Below, in pieces: positions 22,863 to 34,244 of a DNA stretch of 64,000 nt. The stretch is from NCBI GenBank assembly GCA_905221605.1, contig CAJNDS010002326.1:310001-374000 (forward strand), given 5' to 3'. The stretch's first letter is position 1, and each line of letters starts with the position of its first letter. The notes below the pieces were generated by a model that was not told the DNA's origin, did not search any database, and saw only the letters and a list, made by a program, of their open reading frames with translations. The position numbers were made by a program, and so were the translations under genes. The DNA comes from Symbiodinium natans (taxonomy: Eukaryota > Sar > Dinophyceae > Suessiales > Symbiodiniaceae).

Positions 22863-23589
22863 CCTTATAGAAATTGAGCGCGCCGCATAAATCTGGTCAA
22901 GAACCCAAATGTATCAAAAACGATGTAAAATCGCTATTTCACTTTTTTGAGCCATGACTACTTTCATTGATTTCGAGCCCTTCAGAGACTGCGTCTCACC
23001 TTTTAGGGTTTAGGATACAGCACAATCGGCTTTGTGACTTTTTTCACATAGGATAAATGGGAGAGTCCATCTCGATCTTGCTCTGTGGCTCTTGATCAGA
23101 CCTCTTGACTTTCAGGAAGCTGTTTAAGCCATACAGATCTTAAGACAGGGAATGTGGCTGAAGAATCACAGTCACTGAACAAAGTTCAGATAAAGCAGAA
23201 CTTCACTTTCTTGACAGCCTTAACAGAAATGTAAAACAGGTGCTATCTGAAAGCACGCGCCAATGCCATCGGGGTAGTACGGCGCGATAAAGACCAGCAG
23301 TTCTAACCCGCGAGTGAAAGAGAAGGTGGCTTGAGCGAAACCAGCCTTACTATTGAACAGAAAGACAAAAACACACTAAAGGGCCAGTGGCGTAGTGATG
23401 GCCATGAAGTTAAGTCCTCAAAACCAACAGCATGCACTCACCATGCCTCAGCAGGTTCCCAACACTCGTAACGTACGAACGACGCGGACATGCACACGGA
23501 GTAAATAACTGCAAAGGTCTGTCCCTCAGAGCTTTACACGCACTGCTCTTCAAGGCTCTGGCAAGCTTAGTGCTTTTAACACTCATTAC
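22863..23589. other. No gene recognised
   Basis: AT-richer sequence with only short frames and no repeats or domains noticed. Confidence 0.5.
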
Positions 23590-25541
23590 AGGGAACTGAA
23601 CCAAACGTTATGCCATGCCAAAACAAGTTCTTGCCACGCCAAAACAAAGCTTGCTCAGACATGCAACTGCAGACACTCCAGAAGGTCTCTTGCCAACCCA
23701 ACGTTTCTTTGGTTTGAATCTCTACTTGCTGGATCCGATTCCAGGTCCCCAGCGGAGGACAACGCCACCTCCAGATTGCCCAGTTTCTGTCTGCCACTGG
23801 CTCCAAGTGAATGCAGAGGCAACCTCACCCTGAAGAGGCGCACCTTGGCCGGCCTTTGTGAACTCTGAGCTGTTTTAGCTTAGTTGTTGCCTTGGTAGAG
23901 GCAAAGTGTTGCGACTTTCCCAAGCTCTATCCTCTGGAGGGCTACTTGCTGTTCTTTGGCTTTCTGAATCTGGAGGGCCGTCGGGCTTCAACACTTGAGG
24001 CCCGCCATTGAGGGTTCCCACTGACGCTCTGCCGGCGCACCTTCTCAAAGGAACTCTGGCCCTTTTGCAATTGTTTGGGCATGCTTGTAGGAAACCCAGC
24101 GATGGCAAAGTGGGAGGGTTGGACCTCCTGCCACTCTGGCTGTTAAGGTCGGCACTTAGCTTTCGGGAACTGGGGGCTCTGCGGTTTCCATGGAACTGCC
24201 CAGTCCACAGACAAGGCCGAGAGGAACTGCCTGCGCTTTTCCCAGCGGAGTGTGGCAAAAAGCGGCTTACCAAAGCAGAGAGGCGGGCTACACAGGGCAA
24301 CGACAAAACAGATGGAACTACACTATTGTGTCTCTTTATTTTGCGAGACACGAGAAGGCATCAATGGCAGAGGTACTAGCCTCTTTGGTGGCATATGTTG
24401 GAACTGGAACATGGATCCCACTGAAATCCAAGACACTGCCTTGACCCAAGTGATGAAGGCAGAATAAGTGCTACTGGAGAAGCCACATGCAATCATGGGG
24501 CGGAATTGGTTTGGAGTAGTCAGCCGCCTCCCTCCCAGACCAGTGCAGTGGAGGGAAAGGCCCCAGGAGGATGCCTTCCGCGCTGCCCAGGGCACCCAAG
24601 GAACAGGCTAGGTGGCACAGAGCCAAGGTGCGACCCTCAAGAAGGACTAGATCACATGCTACACACTGCCCAGCAGTTTCTTGTAATGCAAGGCTCCCAT
24701 GTTAATCTAGTGGTGGTTGGAGCCGGCTGGCAAAAGCCCAGCGCTTTTGTCGGCCCAAGCTGGAGTTGCCAGAAAGCGTTCTGGTTACGCCAAAGTTTTT
24801 TAAGCGTGACCTTGTGGAAGATGAGGCCCCGGACGAAAGCGACCACCCTGAGCCACCCCAGGAAGTAAACCCTGGAAAAGAAGCCTCCGAGAATCCTGGG
24901 AGATTCCCAAGAGCAGACAAGAAAGCAGCCCCAAAGGTTAAACCTTCCCCCTCCGACCTAACGATTTGGGTACAGAGATGACATGGCAAAAATATGGTTA
25001 ACCTTCTACAAGACCAAACCAGTTCCTTCCAGGCAAAAACTTCATCAAGGCCCAAGAGGAGAAGATGCAGAAAGGTTCCCCAGCATGAAGCTGGTGCAGG
25101 ATGGTCCTGCATGCAAACCGAAGGCAAGGACACCGACTGCCCTGGAGTGGGTGCATGACCTTCTCCAAAGCCAAGGTGGTGTGCCTGCAGAAAACCCACC
25201 TTACAGCCGACTCCGCCTTCACTGTCTCCATTGCACACAGACTGTGGTGCCTCTAGCAGTTTTGAAACACGCGTGGCATGCACCCCTTCTACCATTTTTC
25301 CTTGGTGCGTACACTGGTGTGCTGCCAGCACCTCCAAGGTTTTGCGGTTTTTTGTGTGCAGCAGTGGTTCGTACAGAACTTTCATGTCGATCATTGCCTC
25401 GATAAAACACATATCCATGTGTTTGAGCTCATGCACCAGCAGGCTTGCCAGCAAGGGAATGCTGGCATGATGGAGGTTTATCCACCTCCTAACCTTGCTT
25501 CTTAGAGCAGATCTTCCCATTGCCACTTGTGCCGCGAGCAA
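23590..25541. mobile_element. Scrambled LINE relic (pieces in both orientations)
   Basis: Pieces of the LINE described at 46.8-61.7 kb are recognisable by translation but out of order. 23,600-23,850 (minus) carries the post-RT segment GRQKLGNLEVALSSAGD. 24,100-24,200 (minus) carries the spacer before the RT. 24,200-24,510 (plus) carries endonuclease pieces (NRWNYTIVSLYF, ATCNHGAEL). 24,590-24,860 (plus) carries the ORF2 start (EGLDHMLHTAQQFLV, AGWQKPS). 25,080-25,215 (plus) carries the endonuclease N-terminus with frameshifts. 25,240-25,541 (minus) carries the C-terminal domain (HHASIPLLASLLVHELKHMD) fused to LLHTKNRKTLEVLAAHQC. Several insertions or rearrangements are needed, and all frames are broken. 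Confidence 0.75.
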
Positions 25542-25574
25542 AGGCTCGGTTTTAGGGTAATAGAATATACTAGG

Positions 25575-25706
25575 GACTGTGCTTGGCGACCAAGCTTGGC
25601 GACCCCTGCAGGGGTGTGCCTGCAGGCCCGATCAGCCTAGATCGGGCCTGCGTGGTCTCGCTGAGCGCTCGACGGCGCCCACTCACCTCTAGAGTGAGAG
25701 GGGTGG
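25575..25706. repeat. Hairpin cluster before TTTAGGG array 1
   Basis: Three palindromic stems in 130 bases: CCCCTGCAGGGG, a 12-bp stem GCAGGCCCGATC/GATCGGGCCTGC with a 6-base loop, and CTCACCTCTAGAGTGAG. They lie directly upstream of the telomere-like array. The GC-rich ends of the later blocks (27,540-27,682 and 31,010-31,179) hold comparable stems. Confidence 0.8.
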
Positions 25707-25712
25707 TGGGCG

Positions 25713-25848
25713 GGTTTAGGGTTTAGGGTTTAGGGTTTAGGGTTTAGGGTTTAGGGTTTAGGGTTTAGGGTTTAGGGTTTAGGGTTTAGGGTTTAGGGTT
25801 TAGGGTTTAGGGTTTAGGGTTTAGGGTTTAGGGTTTAGGGTTTAGGGT
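25713..25848 (+). repeat. TTTAGGG array 1
   Basis: About 19 perfect tandem copies of TTTAGGG, the dinoflagellate and plant-type telomere repeat, at an interstitial position. Confidence 0.98.
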
Positions 25849-27682
25849 AGAAGGGAAGCTCGCTGGTGCTAAAAGCACCCGGGCCGCTCGCTTGCGTTAG
25901 CATGTAGTCCCACCCCAACCACCCAAACTATTCTCATTTAGGGTTTAGGGTTCACCCCCCAAACCCCCCTCAAGGGGGGCTTTTTTGCTTTTTGCAGAGA
26001 AAGAGCAGGGCGGGGTCTCCCGAGCTTCATGGAGCCTGTCAGTGGCTCGTAGGCTTCTTGGAGCTTCCACGGAGTAAAATGGAAGGTGCCCAAAACCGTC
26101 AATTGCAATACCAAAAACCCACATTTTCGGGCTTGAAAGGGCAGCAAAAACGGTTGGGGGTAGCAGGGGCCTCGTTTTCGATGCTAAAACAGAACATTGC
26201 AGGCGAGTCCCAAGCAGGGAGGGGGTCCCAGAAGAATTCGGGAGGTTGCTACAAGGGTCGCAGGAAGGTTTCAGCGGGTTGGGGGGTCTCAGGACGGTTT
26301 GGCTTCTGGACGGGTCGCGATCAGTGGGGCCACAAAAAACTAGAAATGCAGCAATTTTGTGGACATTTTCAGGGTGGTTTTCAAGGTTTTTCAGAATTTT
26401 TCAGTGTGTTTATTGCTTTTCCGTGTTTTTCAAGGTGTTTCAGGGTTTGTAACCCTCGATTCTGATGAAGGGCCGCCCCCGCGACCATTTCACGGCCTAG
26501 TTTTGGTCAAGGGGGGGTTGTGTTTTTCAATTTTAAAGGCAAAATAGGCTTCTGAGACCCCCCCTTGCCTCAAACTCCGACCCCCCCTTGAGAGGGAAAG
26601 TTTGCCTCCAAAAAGACCCCAAATGAGGGGGACCCCAGGATCGGCCCGGGTCCCAGTTAAAAATGCGATTTTTTAATACTGAAATCGACGGCTCTGGGTG
26701 GTCTCTCGTTTTCTGGATTTTGACCAAAACCGAGCCTTCACCGGTTTCGGGATTTCAAGTTTTTCAAGGTTCTTCAGGTTTTTCAGACTTTTTCAGTGTT
26801 TTTTAAGGTTTTTCGATGTTATCAGGATATTTCAGAGTTTGTAACCCTCAATTCTGATGAAGGGCCGCCCCCGCGACCTTTTCACAGCCTAGTTTTGGTC
26901 AAGGGGGGGTTGTATTTTTCAATTTTAAAGGCAAAATAGTCTTCTGAGACCCCCCCTTGCCTCAAACTCCGACCCCCCCTTGAGAGGGAAAGTTTGCCTC
27001 CAAAAACACCCCAAATGAGGGGGACCCCAGGATCGGCCCGGGTCCCAGTTAAAAATGCGATTTTTTCGTACTGAAATCGACGGCTCTGGGTGGTCTCTCG
27101 TTTTCTAGATTTTTGACCAAGACCGAGCCTGGACCCCCCTGGGACGCCCCCCCCGAGACCCTTCTGGGACTTTGGGGACTTTCTCGGACCGTGGACCTAT
27201 TGGGACCCCCCTGGGACCCCCAGGAGACCCTTCTGGAAGTCCTGGACCTCTGAAACCCCTAGGACGGTGGGGCCCCTGGCACCTTCCCAGGGGGTCGCAG
27301 GGGGGTCCCAGGGGGGTCCCAGGGGGGTTCCCAGGGTGCCCCCCAAAGAAAAATGACAGGCCCCAAAACAACGAATCGCTGCAGGAGCCCCCCTGGACCG
27401 GCCCCGGCAGGGGGGGGTCCCCGGAATCTGCCAGCCCGGGGCCCCAGACCCCCCCGGGGGGTACCCCCCTGACCCCCGTAAAAACAAAAGACATCAATGG
27501 TCGTAGGTTTGGGGTCCTTTTTATATTAGGGCTGACGCCCTAGGTCTGAGGCGTAGCCAGTCACTGCCGTCTCGTCTACCGGGAGGCTTTACCCTCCCTC
27601 ACCGTTCTGCGGAGACGCTCGGTCGGGGACCTCGGTCGAAGCCTCGAGCGCCCATGCATATGGACAGCGGCGCTCTCGGCAG
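25849..27682 (+). repeat. Telomere-array-bounded block U1
   Basis: Begins AGAAGGGAAGCTCGCTGG and GGTGCTAAAAGCACC (a short hairpin), found after arrays 1, 2, 5 and 6. The middle holds an open frame (25,992-26,465, contains KMEGAQNRQLQYQ), TTTTTCAG-rich sequence and an internal duplication of about 390 bases (26,449 and 26,840 onward). It ends with a GGGGTCCC minisatellite, GGGGGTACCCCC and a GC-rich terminus closing GCGCTCTCGGCAG against array 2. No known gene. Confidence 0.85.
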
Positions 27683-27949
27683 TTTAGGGTTTAGGGTTTA
27701 GGGTTTAGGGTTTAGGGTTTAGGGTTTAGGGTTTAGGGTTTAGGGTTTAGGGTTTAGGGTTTAGGGTTTAGGGTTTAGGGTTTAGGGTTTAGGGTTTAGG
27801 GTTTAGGGAGTAGGGTTTAGGGTTTAGGGTTTAGGGTTTAGGGTTTAGGGTTTAGGGTTTAGGGTTTAGGGTTTAGGGTTTAGGGTTTAGGGTTTAGGGT
27901 TTAGGGTTTAGGGTTTAGGGTTTAGGGTTTAGGGTTTAGGGTTTAGGGT
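27683..27949 (+). repeat. TTTAGGG array 2
   Basis: About 38 tandem TTTAGGG copies with one variant (GGGAGTAGGG near 27,806). This is the longest uniform array in the window. Confidence 0.98.
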
Positions 27950-29378
27950 GTATAGAAGGGAAGCTCGCTGGTGCTAAAAGCACCCTGGCCGCTCGCTTGC
28001 GTTAGCATGTAGTCCCACCCCAACCACCCAAACTATTCTCATTTAGGGTTTAGGGTTCACCCCCCAAACCCCCCTCAAGGGGGGCTTTCTTGCTTTTTAC
28101 AGAGAAAGAGCAGGGCGGGGTCTCCCGAGCTTCATGGAGCCTGTCAGTGACTCGTAGGCTTCTTGGAGCTTTCACGGAGTAAAATGGAAGGTGCCCAAAA
28201 CCATCAAGTGCAATACCAAAAACCCACATTTTCGGGCTTGAAAGGGCAGCAAAAACGGTCGGGGGTAGCAGGGCCTCGGCCGGCCCTGCTTTTTGAAATG
28301 GAAAACCGTCGATTTTCTTACGCGTCTGGGCAAATGAGACCCTGTCAGCTCAGGCCCCAGGAGGCCCCTCTGGGAGGCCGGAAATCGACGGCTCTGGGTG
28401 GTCTCTCGTTTTCTGGATTTTTGACCAAAACCGAGCCTTCACCGGCTTCGGGATTTCAAGTTTTTCAAGGTTCTTCAAGGTTTTTCAGCGTTTTTGTGTT
28501 TTTTTTATGGTTTTTATGTTTTTCAGGATATTTCAGAGTTTGTAACCCTCAATTCTGATGGAGGGCCGCCCCCGCGACCTTTTCACAGCCTAGTTTTGGT
28601 CAAGGGGGGGTTGTGTTTTTCAATTTTAAAGGCAAAATAGTCTTCTGAGACCCCCCCTAGCCTCAAACTCCGACCCCCCCTTGAAAGGGAAAGTTTGCCT
28701 CCAAAAACACCCCAAATGAGGGGGACCCCAGGATCGGCCCGGGTCCCAGTTAAAAATGCGATTTTTTAGTACTGAAATCGACGGCTCTGGGTGGTCTCTC
28801 GTTTTCTGGATTTTTGACCAAAACCGAGCGGGGTTTCAGGAGGTCCGGGAACCCTTGGGAGGGGGTGTCAGGGGGGTCTCAGGGGGGTCCCAAGGGGGTC
28901 CCGGGGGGGGGTCCCAGGTTGCAGTCGCAAGGGAGGTCGCCAAAAGGTTTTCAGGGGGTGCCAGGGTCCCAGGGCGGTCCCAGAGGGGTCCCAGGGGGGT
29001 CCCAGGGGGGTCCCAGGGGGGTCCCAGGGGGTCCCAGGGGGGTCCCAGAGGGGTCCGGGTCCCAGGGGGGTCCCAGGGGGGTCCCAGAAAGTGTCGCAAC
29101 GATCGAGGCAAAATCGCTGCAGGAGCCCCCCTGGACCCCAGACCCCCCCGGGGGGTACCCCCCTGACCCCCGTAAAAAACACCAAAAGACATCAATGGTC
29201 GTAGGTTTGGGGTCCTAATTATAAGGGCTGACGCCCTAGGTCTGAGGCGTAGCCAGTCACTGCCGTCTCGTCTACCGGGAGGCTTTACCCTCCCTCACCG
29301 TTCTGTGGAGACGCTCGGTCGGGGACCTCGGTCGAAGCCTCGAGCGCCCATGCAAAAGGACAGCGGCGCTCTCGGCAG
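27950..29378 (+). repeat. Telomere-array-bounded block U2
   Basis: Same start and end sequences as U1. The middle contains an open frame at 28,163-28,558 sharing its beginning (KMEGAQNHQVQYQKPTFSG) and end (FRVCNPQF) with U1 but with a different centre. A GGGGGTCCCA minisatellite occupies 28,856-29,095. Confidence 0.85.
28856..29095 (+). repeat. GGGGGTCCCA decamer minisatellite
   Basis: About 20 copies of a roughly 10-bp GGGGGTCCCA unit with interspersed variants. Related shorter tracts occur in blocks U1, U4 and U5. Confidence 0.95.
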
Positions 29379-29477
29379 TTTAGGGTTTAGGGTTTAGGGT
29401 TTAGGGTTTAGGGTTTAGGGTTTAGGGTTTAGGGCTAGGGTTTAGGGGTTTAGGGTTTAGGGTGTAGGCTTTAGGGT
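29379..29477 (+). repeat. TTTAGGG array 3
   Basis: About 12 copies followed by variants (GGGCTAGGG, TTTAGGGG, GTGTAGGC). Confidence 0.97.
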
Positions 29478-29589
29478 GAGCCCCCAAGCACGTGCAGGTG
29501 CGCGGCAAGCTGGGCAGGCACAGCACGGAATCGCCAGGGCAGCGATCGGGCTCCTGGCCGCGGAGGGCTCCACTTAGCCTAGTGCTTGG
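29478..29589. repeat. Short GC-rich spacer between arrays 3 and 4
   Basis: About 110 bases with self-complementary words (GAGCCCCCAAGCAC near the start, AGTGCTTGGGG at the end), so its two ends can pair. It separates two telomere-like arrays. Confidence 0.7.
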
Positions 29590-29669
29590 GGTTTAGGGTT
29601 TAGGGTTTAGGGTTTAGGGTTTAGGGTTTAGGGTTTAGGGTTTAGGGTTTAGGGTTTAGGGTTTAGGGT
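29590..29669 (+). repeat. TTTAGGG array 4
   Basis: About 11 perfect copies. Confidence 0.97.
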
Positions 29670-31179
29670 GTCTCAATGAGTGGGCGCGCTGGTGCTAGAA
29701 GCACCCAGGCGCGCGCCCCGACTTGCATAAGCCCACCCCCGCTGGCGCTCCACCCTCGCCTTAACCTTTACGGGTTTAGGGTTCTTTTTGAACTCTGATC
29801 GTGCTTTTGTTATTTTTCTCTTGTCCATTGGCTGGGTTAAAAGCTCGGCATCGATGCAGATCAACTACCCTGAAGTTGCAGCCCTTAGGCATTGCAAGGG
29901 AGATATCTATCAATCGAGGGCTGCTGGAGGTTTGGGCTTGGGCTGGCTGCCGCCTTCGCCCTCGGCGATGCTGCGTGCTGGGCGGGGGTTTGGAAAACTT
30001 GCTTGGAAGGGCGTGAAATCAAAGGTTTGGGCTTTCGCCATTTCTAATGTTGGGCTTAGATGTCCATCATTCGAGGGCTTCTGGGAGGGCCAAAAAGTCA
30101 AAGGTTTGGGATTGGGTTGGCTGCCGCCTTCGTCCTTGGTGATGCTGCGTCTTGCTTGACCCCCTCATTTGGGGTGTTTTTGGCTGGAATCAGTGAAGGC
30201 TCGGTTTTGAGCAAAAATGCAGAAAACGAGAGCCCACCCAGAACCGTCGCTTGAGTTCTAAAATGGGGCCCGGGCCGATGCTGGGGTCCCCCTCATTGGG
30301 GTGTTTTTGGGGGCAAACTTTCCCCTTCAAGGGGGTCGCTTCCAAAATAAGAAAAGGTCGCCGGGGTCCGGTGACCCTTTGAAGGTCCCTTAGAAAAGCT
30401 CTTGAAGAGCCAAGGCAAGGGGCCCTGTCAGGCAGGGGCCTCCCAGGCAGGGGTCTTAGGCAGAGACAGGGCTCCCAGGCAGTCCAGGCCTTCCAGGGGC
30501 CTCCCAGGGGCCTCCCAAACAAAAGCCTATATTCTGAGCCATGAATTATGCAAGGGCCTCCCAGGCAGGGGCCTCCTCGGCAGGGGCCCATCCATGATTC
30601 CCAGACAGGGGTTTTAGACAGGCCTCCCACGCAGCAGGGCCTCCAGGCAGGGGCTTCCAGGGGCCTCCCAGGCAGGCCTCCCAGGCTCCCAAGCAAGGGC
30701 CTCCCAGGCAGGGCCTCCAGGCAGGGGTCTTCCAGACAGAGGCTGGAGGCAGCACCCTCAGGCAGGGGCCTCCCACGCAGAGCCTCGGCCTCCCAGGCAG
30801 GGGCCTCCCAGGCAGGCCTCCCAACTCCCAGGCAAGGGCCTCCCACGCCTTCCAGGCAGGGGCCTCCCAGGCAGGGCCTCCCATCCCAGGCAGGGGCCTC
30901 CCAGGCAGGGGCCTCCCAGGCAGGGCCTTCCAGGGCCTGCCAGGCAGGGGCCTCCGGCACGGGCAGGAGGTTGCGATGTTTTGCCCGAAGGTTTGGGGTA
31001 TCTCATTCTAGGGCGACCTGACGGGTTTCTCGTCAGCGACCTGCCGGGTCCACCACGCAGCCCGCAGCTGCCTGCGGGACTGGAGCTCCGTCGCCCGCCG
31101 GAGGGCTTCTGGCTCCGGAGCGGCCTCGCCTGCCGGCTTCGGCGCGTTCGCCCTGCTCGACGGCCCCGGGCTCACTCAG
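29670..31179. repeat. Divergent block U3 with inverted piece and minisatellite
   Basis: Starts with a diverged version of the block-start hairpin (GCTGGTGCTAGAAGCACCC). It has a roughly 155-bp imperfect duplication (29,916 and 30,073, both with TTGGCTGCCGCCTTCG-type sequence). A stretch at about 30,180-30,340 is the reverse complement of block sequence seen in U1, U2 and U5. The minisatellite follows at 30,420-30,955. The terminus (31,010-31,179) is rich in GC stems such as CTGACGGGTTTCTCGTCAG. Long Gly-Arg-Pro-Leu frames on the minus strand are produced by the minisatellite. Confidence 0.7.
30420..30955. repeat. GGGGCCTCCCAGGCA minisatellite
   Basis: More than 500 bases of imperfect 11-18 bp units built on GGCCTCCCAGGCAGG. 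Both strands stay open in several frames because of the composition. Confidence 0.95.
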
Positions 31180-31515
31180 TTTAGGGTTTAGGGTTTAGGG
31201 TTTAGGGTTTAAGGGTTTAGGTTTAGGGTTTAGGGTTTTTAGGGTTTAGGTTTAGGTTTTAGGGTTTGGGTTAGGGTTTAGGGTTAGGGTTTAGGGTTTA
31301 GGGGTTTAGGTTTTAGGGTTTTGGGTTTAGGGTTTAGGGTTTAGGGTTTAGGGTTTAGGGTTTAGGGTTTAGGGTTTAGGTTTAGGGTTTAGGGTTTTTA
31401 GGGTTTAGGGTTAGGGTTTAGGGTTTAGGGTTTAGGGTTTAGGGTTTTAGGTTTTTAGGGTTTAGGGTTTAGGGTTTAGGTTTAGGGTTTTTAGGGTTTA
31501 GGGTTTAGGGTTTAG
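31180..31515 (+). repeat. TTTAGGG array 5 (degenerate)
   Basis: About 45 copies including many one-base length variants (TTAGGG, TTTTAGGG, TTTAGGGG), so it is older or less homogenised than arrays 1 and 2. Confidence 0.97.
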
Positions 31516-32607
31516 ATAGAAGGAAGCTCGCTGGTGCTAAAAGCACCCGGGCCGCTCGCTTGCGTTAGCATGTAGTCCCACCCCAACCACCCAAACTATT
31601 CTCATTTAGGGTTTAGGGTTCACCCCCCAAACCCCCCTCAAGGGGGGCTTTCTTGCTTTTGACAGAGAAAGAGCAGGGTGGGGCCTCCCGAGCTTTGTGG
31701 AGCCTGTCAGCGGCTCGTAGGCTTCTTGGAGCTTTCACGGAACTGGAGGGGTGCCCAAAACCGTCAAATGTTCAGTGCGGGTCTTGGCAAACCCCGACCC
31801 ACGCAGCCCAAAACGCTGGGGGGAAGCAGGGGCCTTGGCCGGCCCCTGCTTACGCGTCGAAATCAAGACCCAGGCTGAGGGGGGTCCAGAAAGGCGGTCG
31901 CCGGGGGGTCCCAAGAAGTCTGCTAGGCGGTCCGGCAAACGCAGCACTCTGCCACGAAGAAGGTCAGTTTAGGGGTCCAGGGAGGTCCCTGAGGGCCCAG
32001 GGGGGTCCCAGCAGGTCAGGAGGGGGGTCCCAGGAGGGGGGTCCCAGGGTTCCAGAAGTCCCAGGGGGTCCCAGAAAGGGGTTCCAGAGGCGGGGTCCCA
32101 GGAGGCTCGCAAAGGGTCCAAAAGGGGCGTCCTACAGGGGACAGTGGGTCTGAGGAGGTCGAAGGGGGCTCCCAGGGGGGTCCCAGGGAGGTCCCAGGGG
32201 CGTCCCAGGGGGTCCCAGGGGGGTCCCAGGGGGGTCCCAGCGGGCCCAGGCATTCCCAGGCGCAGGTTCCGTTTCAGGGTGTCACCAAAAAAGCGTTTTT
32301 TTGCAGGTTGCCCCCTACACCAGCCCAGAAGGAGGGGGGGTCCCCGGAATCTGCCAGCCCGGGCCCCAGACCCCCCGGGGGGTACCCCCCTGACCCCCGT
32401 GAAAAACACTAAAAGACATCAATGGTCGTAGGTTTGGGGTCCTAATTATATTAGGGCTGACGCCCTAGGTCTGAGGCGTAGCCAGTCACTGCCGTCTCGT
32501 CTACCGGGAGGCTTTACCCTCCCTCACCGTTCTGTGGAGACGCTCGGTCGGGGACCTCGGTCGAAGCCTCGAGCGCCCATGCATATGGACAGCGGCGCTC
32601 TCGGCAG
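31516..32607 (+). repeat. Telomere-array-bounded block U4
   Basis: Has the standard start and end but a shorter, different middle: the TTTTTCAG-rich and KMEGAQN parts are largely missing. A GGGGTCCCAGG minisatellite occupies about 31,975-32,250. The terminus 32,423-32,607 is nearly identical to those of U1 and U2. Confidence 0.85.
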
Positions 32608-32788
32608 TTTAGGGTTTAGGGTTTAGGGTTTAGGGTTTAGGGTTTAGGGTTTAGGGTTTAGGGTTTAGGGTTTAGGGTTTAGGGTTTAGGGTTTAGGGTT
32701 TAGGGTTTAGGGTTAGGTTTAGGGTTTAGGGTTTAGGGTTTAGGGTTTAGGGTTTAGGGTTTAGGGTTTAGGGTTTAGGGTTTAGGGT
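32608..32788 (+). repeat. TTTAGGG array 6
   Basis: About 25 copies with one short-unit variant near 32,712. Confidence 0.98.
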
Positions 32789-34244
32789 GTATAGAAGGGA
32801 AGCTCGCTGGTGCTAAAAGCACCCGGGCCGCTCGCTTGCGTTAGTTAGCATGTAGTCCCACCCCAACCACCCAAACTATTCTCATTTAGGGTTTAGGGTT
32901 CACCCCCCAAACCCCCCTCAAGGGGGGCTTTCTTGCTTTTTACAGAGAAAGAGCAGGGCGGGGTCTCCCGAGCTTCATGGAGCCTGTCAGTGACTCGTAG
33001 GCTTCTTGGAGCTTTCACGGAGTAAAATGGAAGGTGCCCAAAACCATCAATTGCAATACCAAGAACCCACATTTTCGGGCTTGAAAGGGCAGCAAAAACG
33101 GTCGGGAGTAGCAGGGCCTCGGCCGGCCCTGCTTTTTGAAATGGAAAACCGTCGATTTTCTTACGCGTCTGGGCAAATGAGACCCTGTCAGCTCAGGCCC
33201 CAGGAGGCCACTCTGGGAGGCCGGAAATCGACGGCTCTGGGTGGTCTCTCGTTTTCTGGATTTTTGACCAAAACCGAGCCTTCACCGGCTTCGGGATTTC
33301 AAGTTTTTCAAGGTTCTTCAAGGTTTTTCAGCGTTTTTATGTTTTTTTATGGTTTTTATGTTTTTCAGGATATTTCAGAGTTTGTAACCCTCAATTCTGA
33401 TGGAGGGCCGCCCCCGCGACCTTTTCACAGCCTAGTTTTGGTCAAGGGGGGGTTGTGTTTTTCAATTTTAAAGGCAAAATAGTCTTCTGAGACCCCCCCT
33501 AGCCTCAAACTCCGACCCCCTTGAAAGGGAAAGTTTGCCTCCAAAAACACCCCAAATGAGGGGGACCCCAGGATCGGCCCGGGTCCCAGTTAAAAATGCG
33601 ATTTTTTAAAAACGTCTCTCGTTTTCCAAAACCGAGCGGGGTTTCAGGAGGTCCGGGAACCCTTGGGAGGGGGTGTCAGGGGGGTCTCAGGGGGGTCCCA
33701 AGGGGGTCCCGGGGGGGGGGTCCCAAATTCCAGTCGCAAGGGAGGTCCCCAAAAGGTTTTGAAGGGGGTCCCAGGGGGTCCCAGGGCGGTCCCAGGGGGG
33801 TCCCAGGGGGGTCCCAGAAAAGTCCCAGGGGGGTCCCAGGGGGTCCCAGAAGGGCCCAGAAAGTGGGGCCTTTCAGGGGCCTTCCAGAGGCCTCCCAGGG
33901 GCCTCCCAGGGGCCTCCCAGGGGCCTCCCAGGGGCCTCCCGCCCCCCAGAGGCCTTTTAGGCCTCCCAAAGGCCTCCCAGAGGCCTCCCAGAGGCCTCCC
34001 AAAAGCCTCCCAGGGGCCTCCCAGGGCCTTGCAGGGGCATGCCAGGGGCCTCCCAGGGGCCTCCCAGAAACCTCTCAGGGGCCTCGCAGGGGCCTTCCAG
34101 GGCTGAAACCGAAAAACCCGATTTTTGAGCAGTGGCCCAGGCTGAGCCCGAAAAAGGGCCTCTGGTCCAGCAACGAAGGCCGCAGTCGGCACCGCCCCCA
34201 GAGGGGCCCCGGAGGCCTCCAGGGGGGCCCCAGGCCAGGTTAGA
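32789..34244 (+). repeat. Block U5, cut short by a LINE chain
   Basis: Starts like the other blocks and follows U2 closely up to about 33,600, including an open frame at 33,006-33,482 with the same KMEGAQNHQLQYQ start. Two minisatellites follow: GGGGGTCCCA (about 33,662-33,870) and GGGGCCTCCCA (about 33,880-34,100). The usual terminus and next TTTAGGG array are absent; LINE-derived sequence begins near 34,245. Confidence 0.8.

Noticed and set aside
30190-30960. 256-codon Gly-Arg-Pro-Leu frame
   Set aside because: Artefact of the GGCCTCCCAGGCA minisatellite; both strands are open.
25713-32788. A true chromosome end
   Set aside because: Arrays are internal, interrupted by blocks, and non-telomeric sequence continues on both sides.
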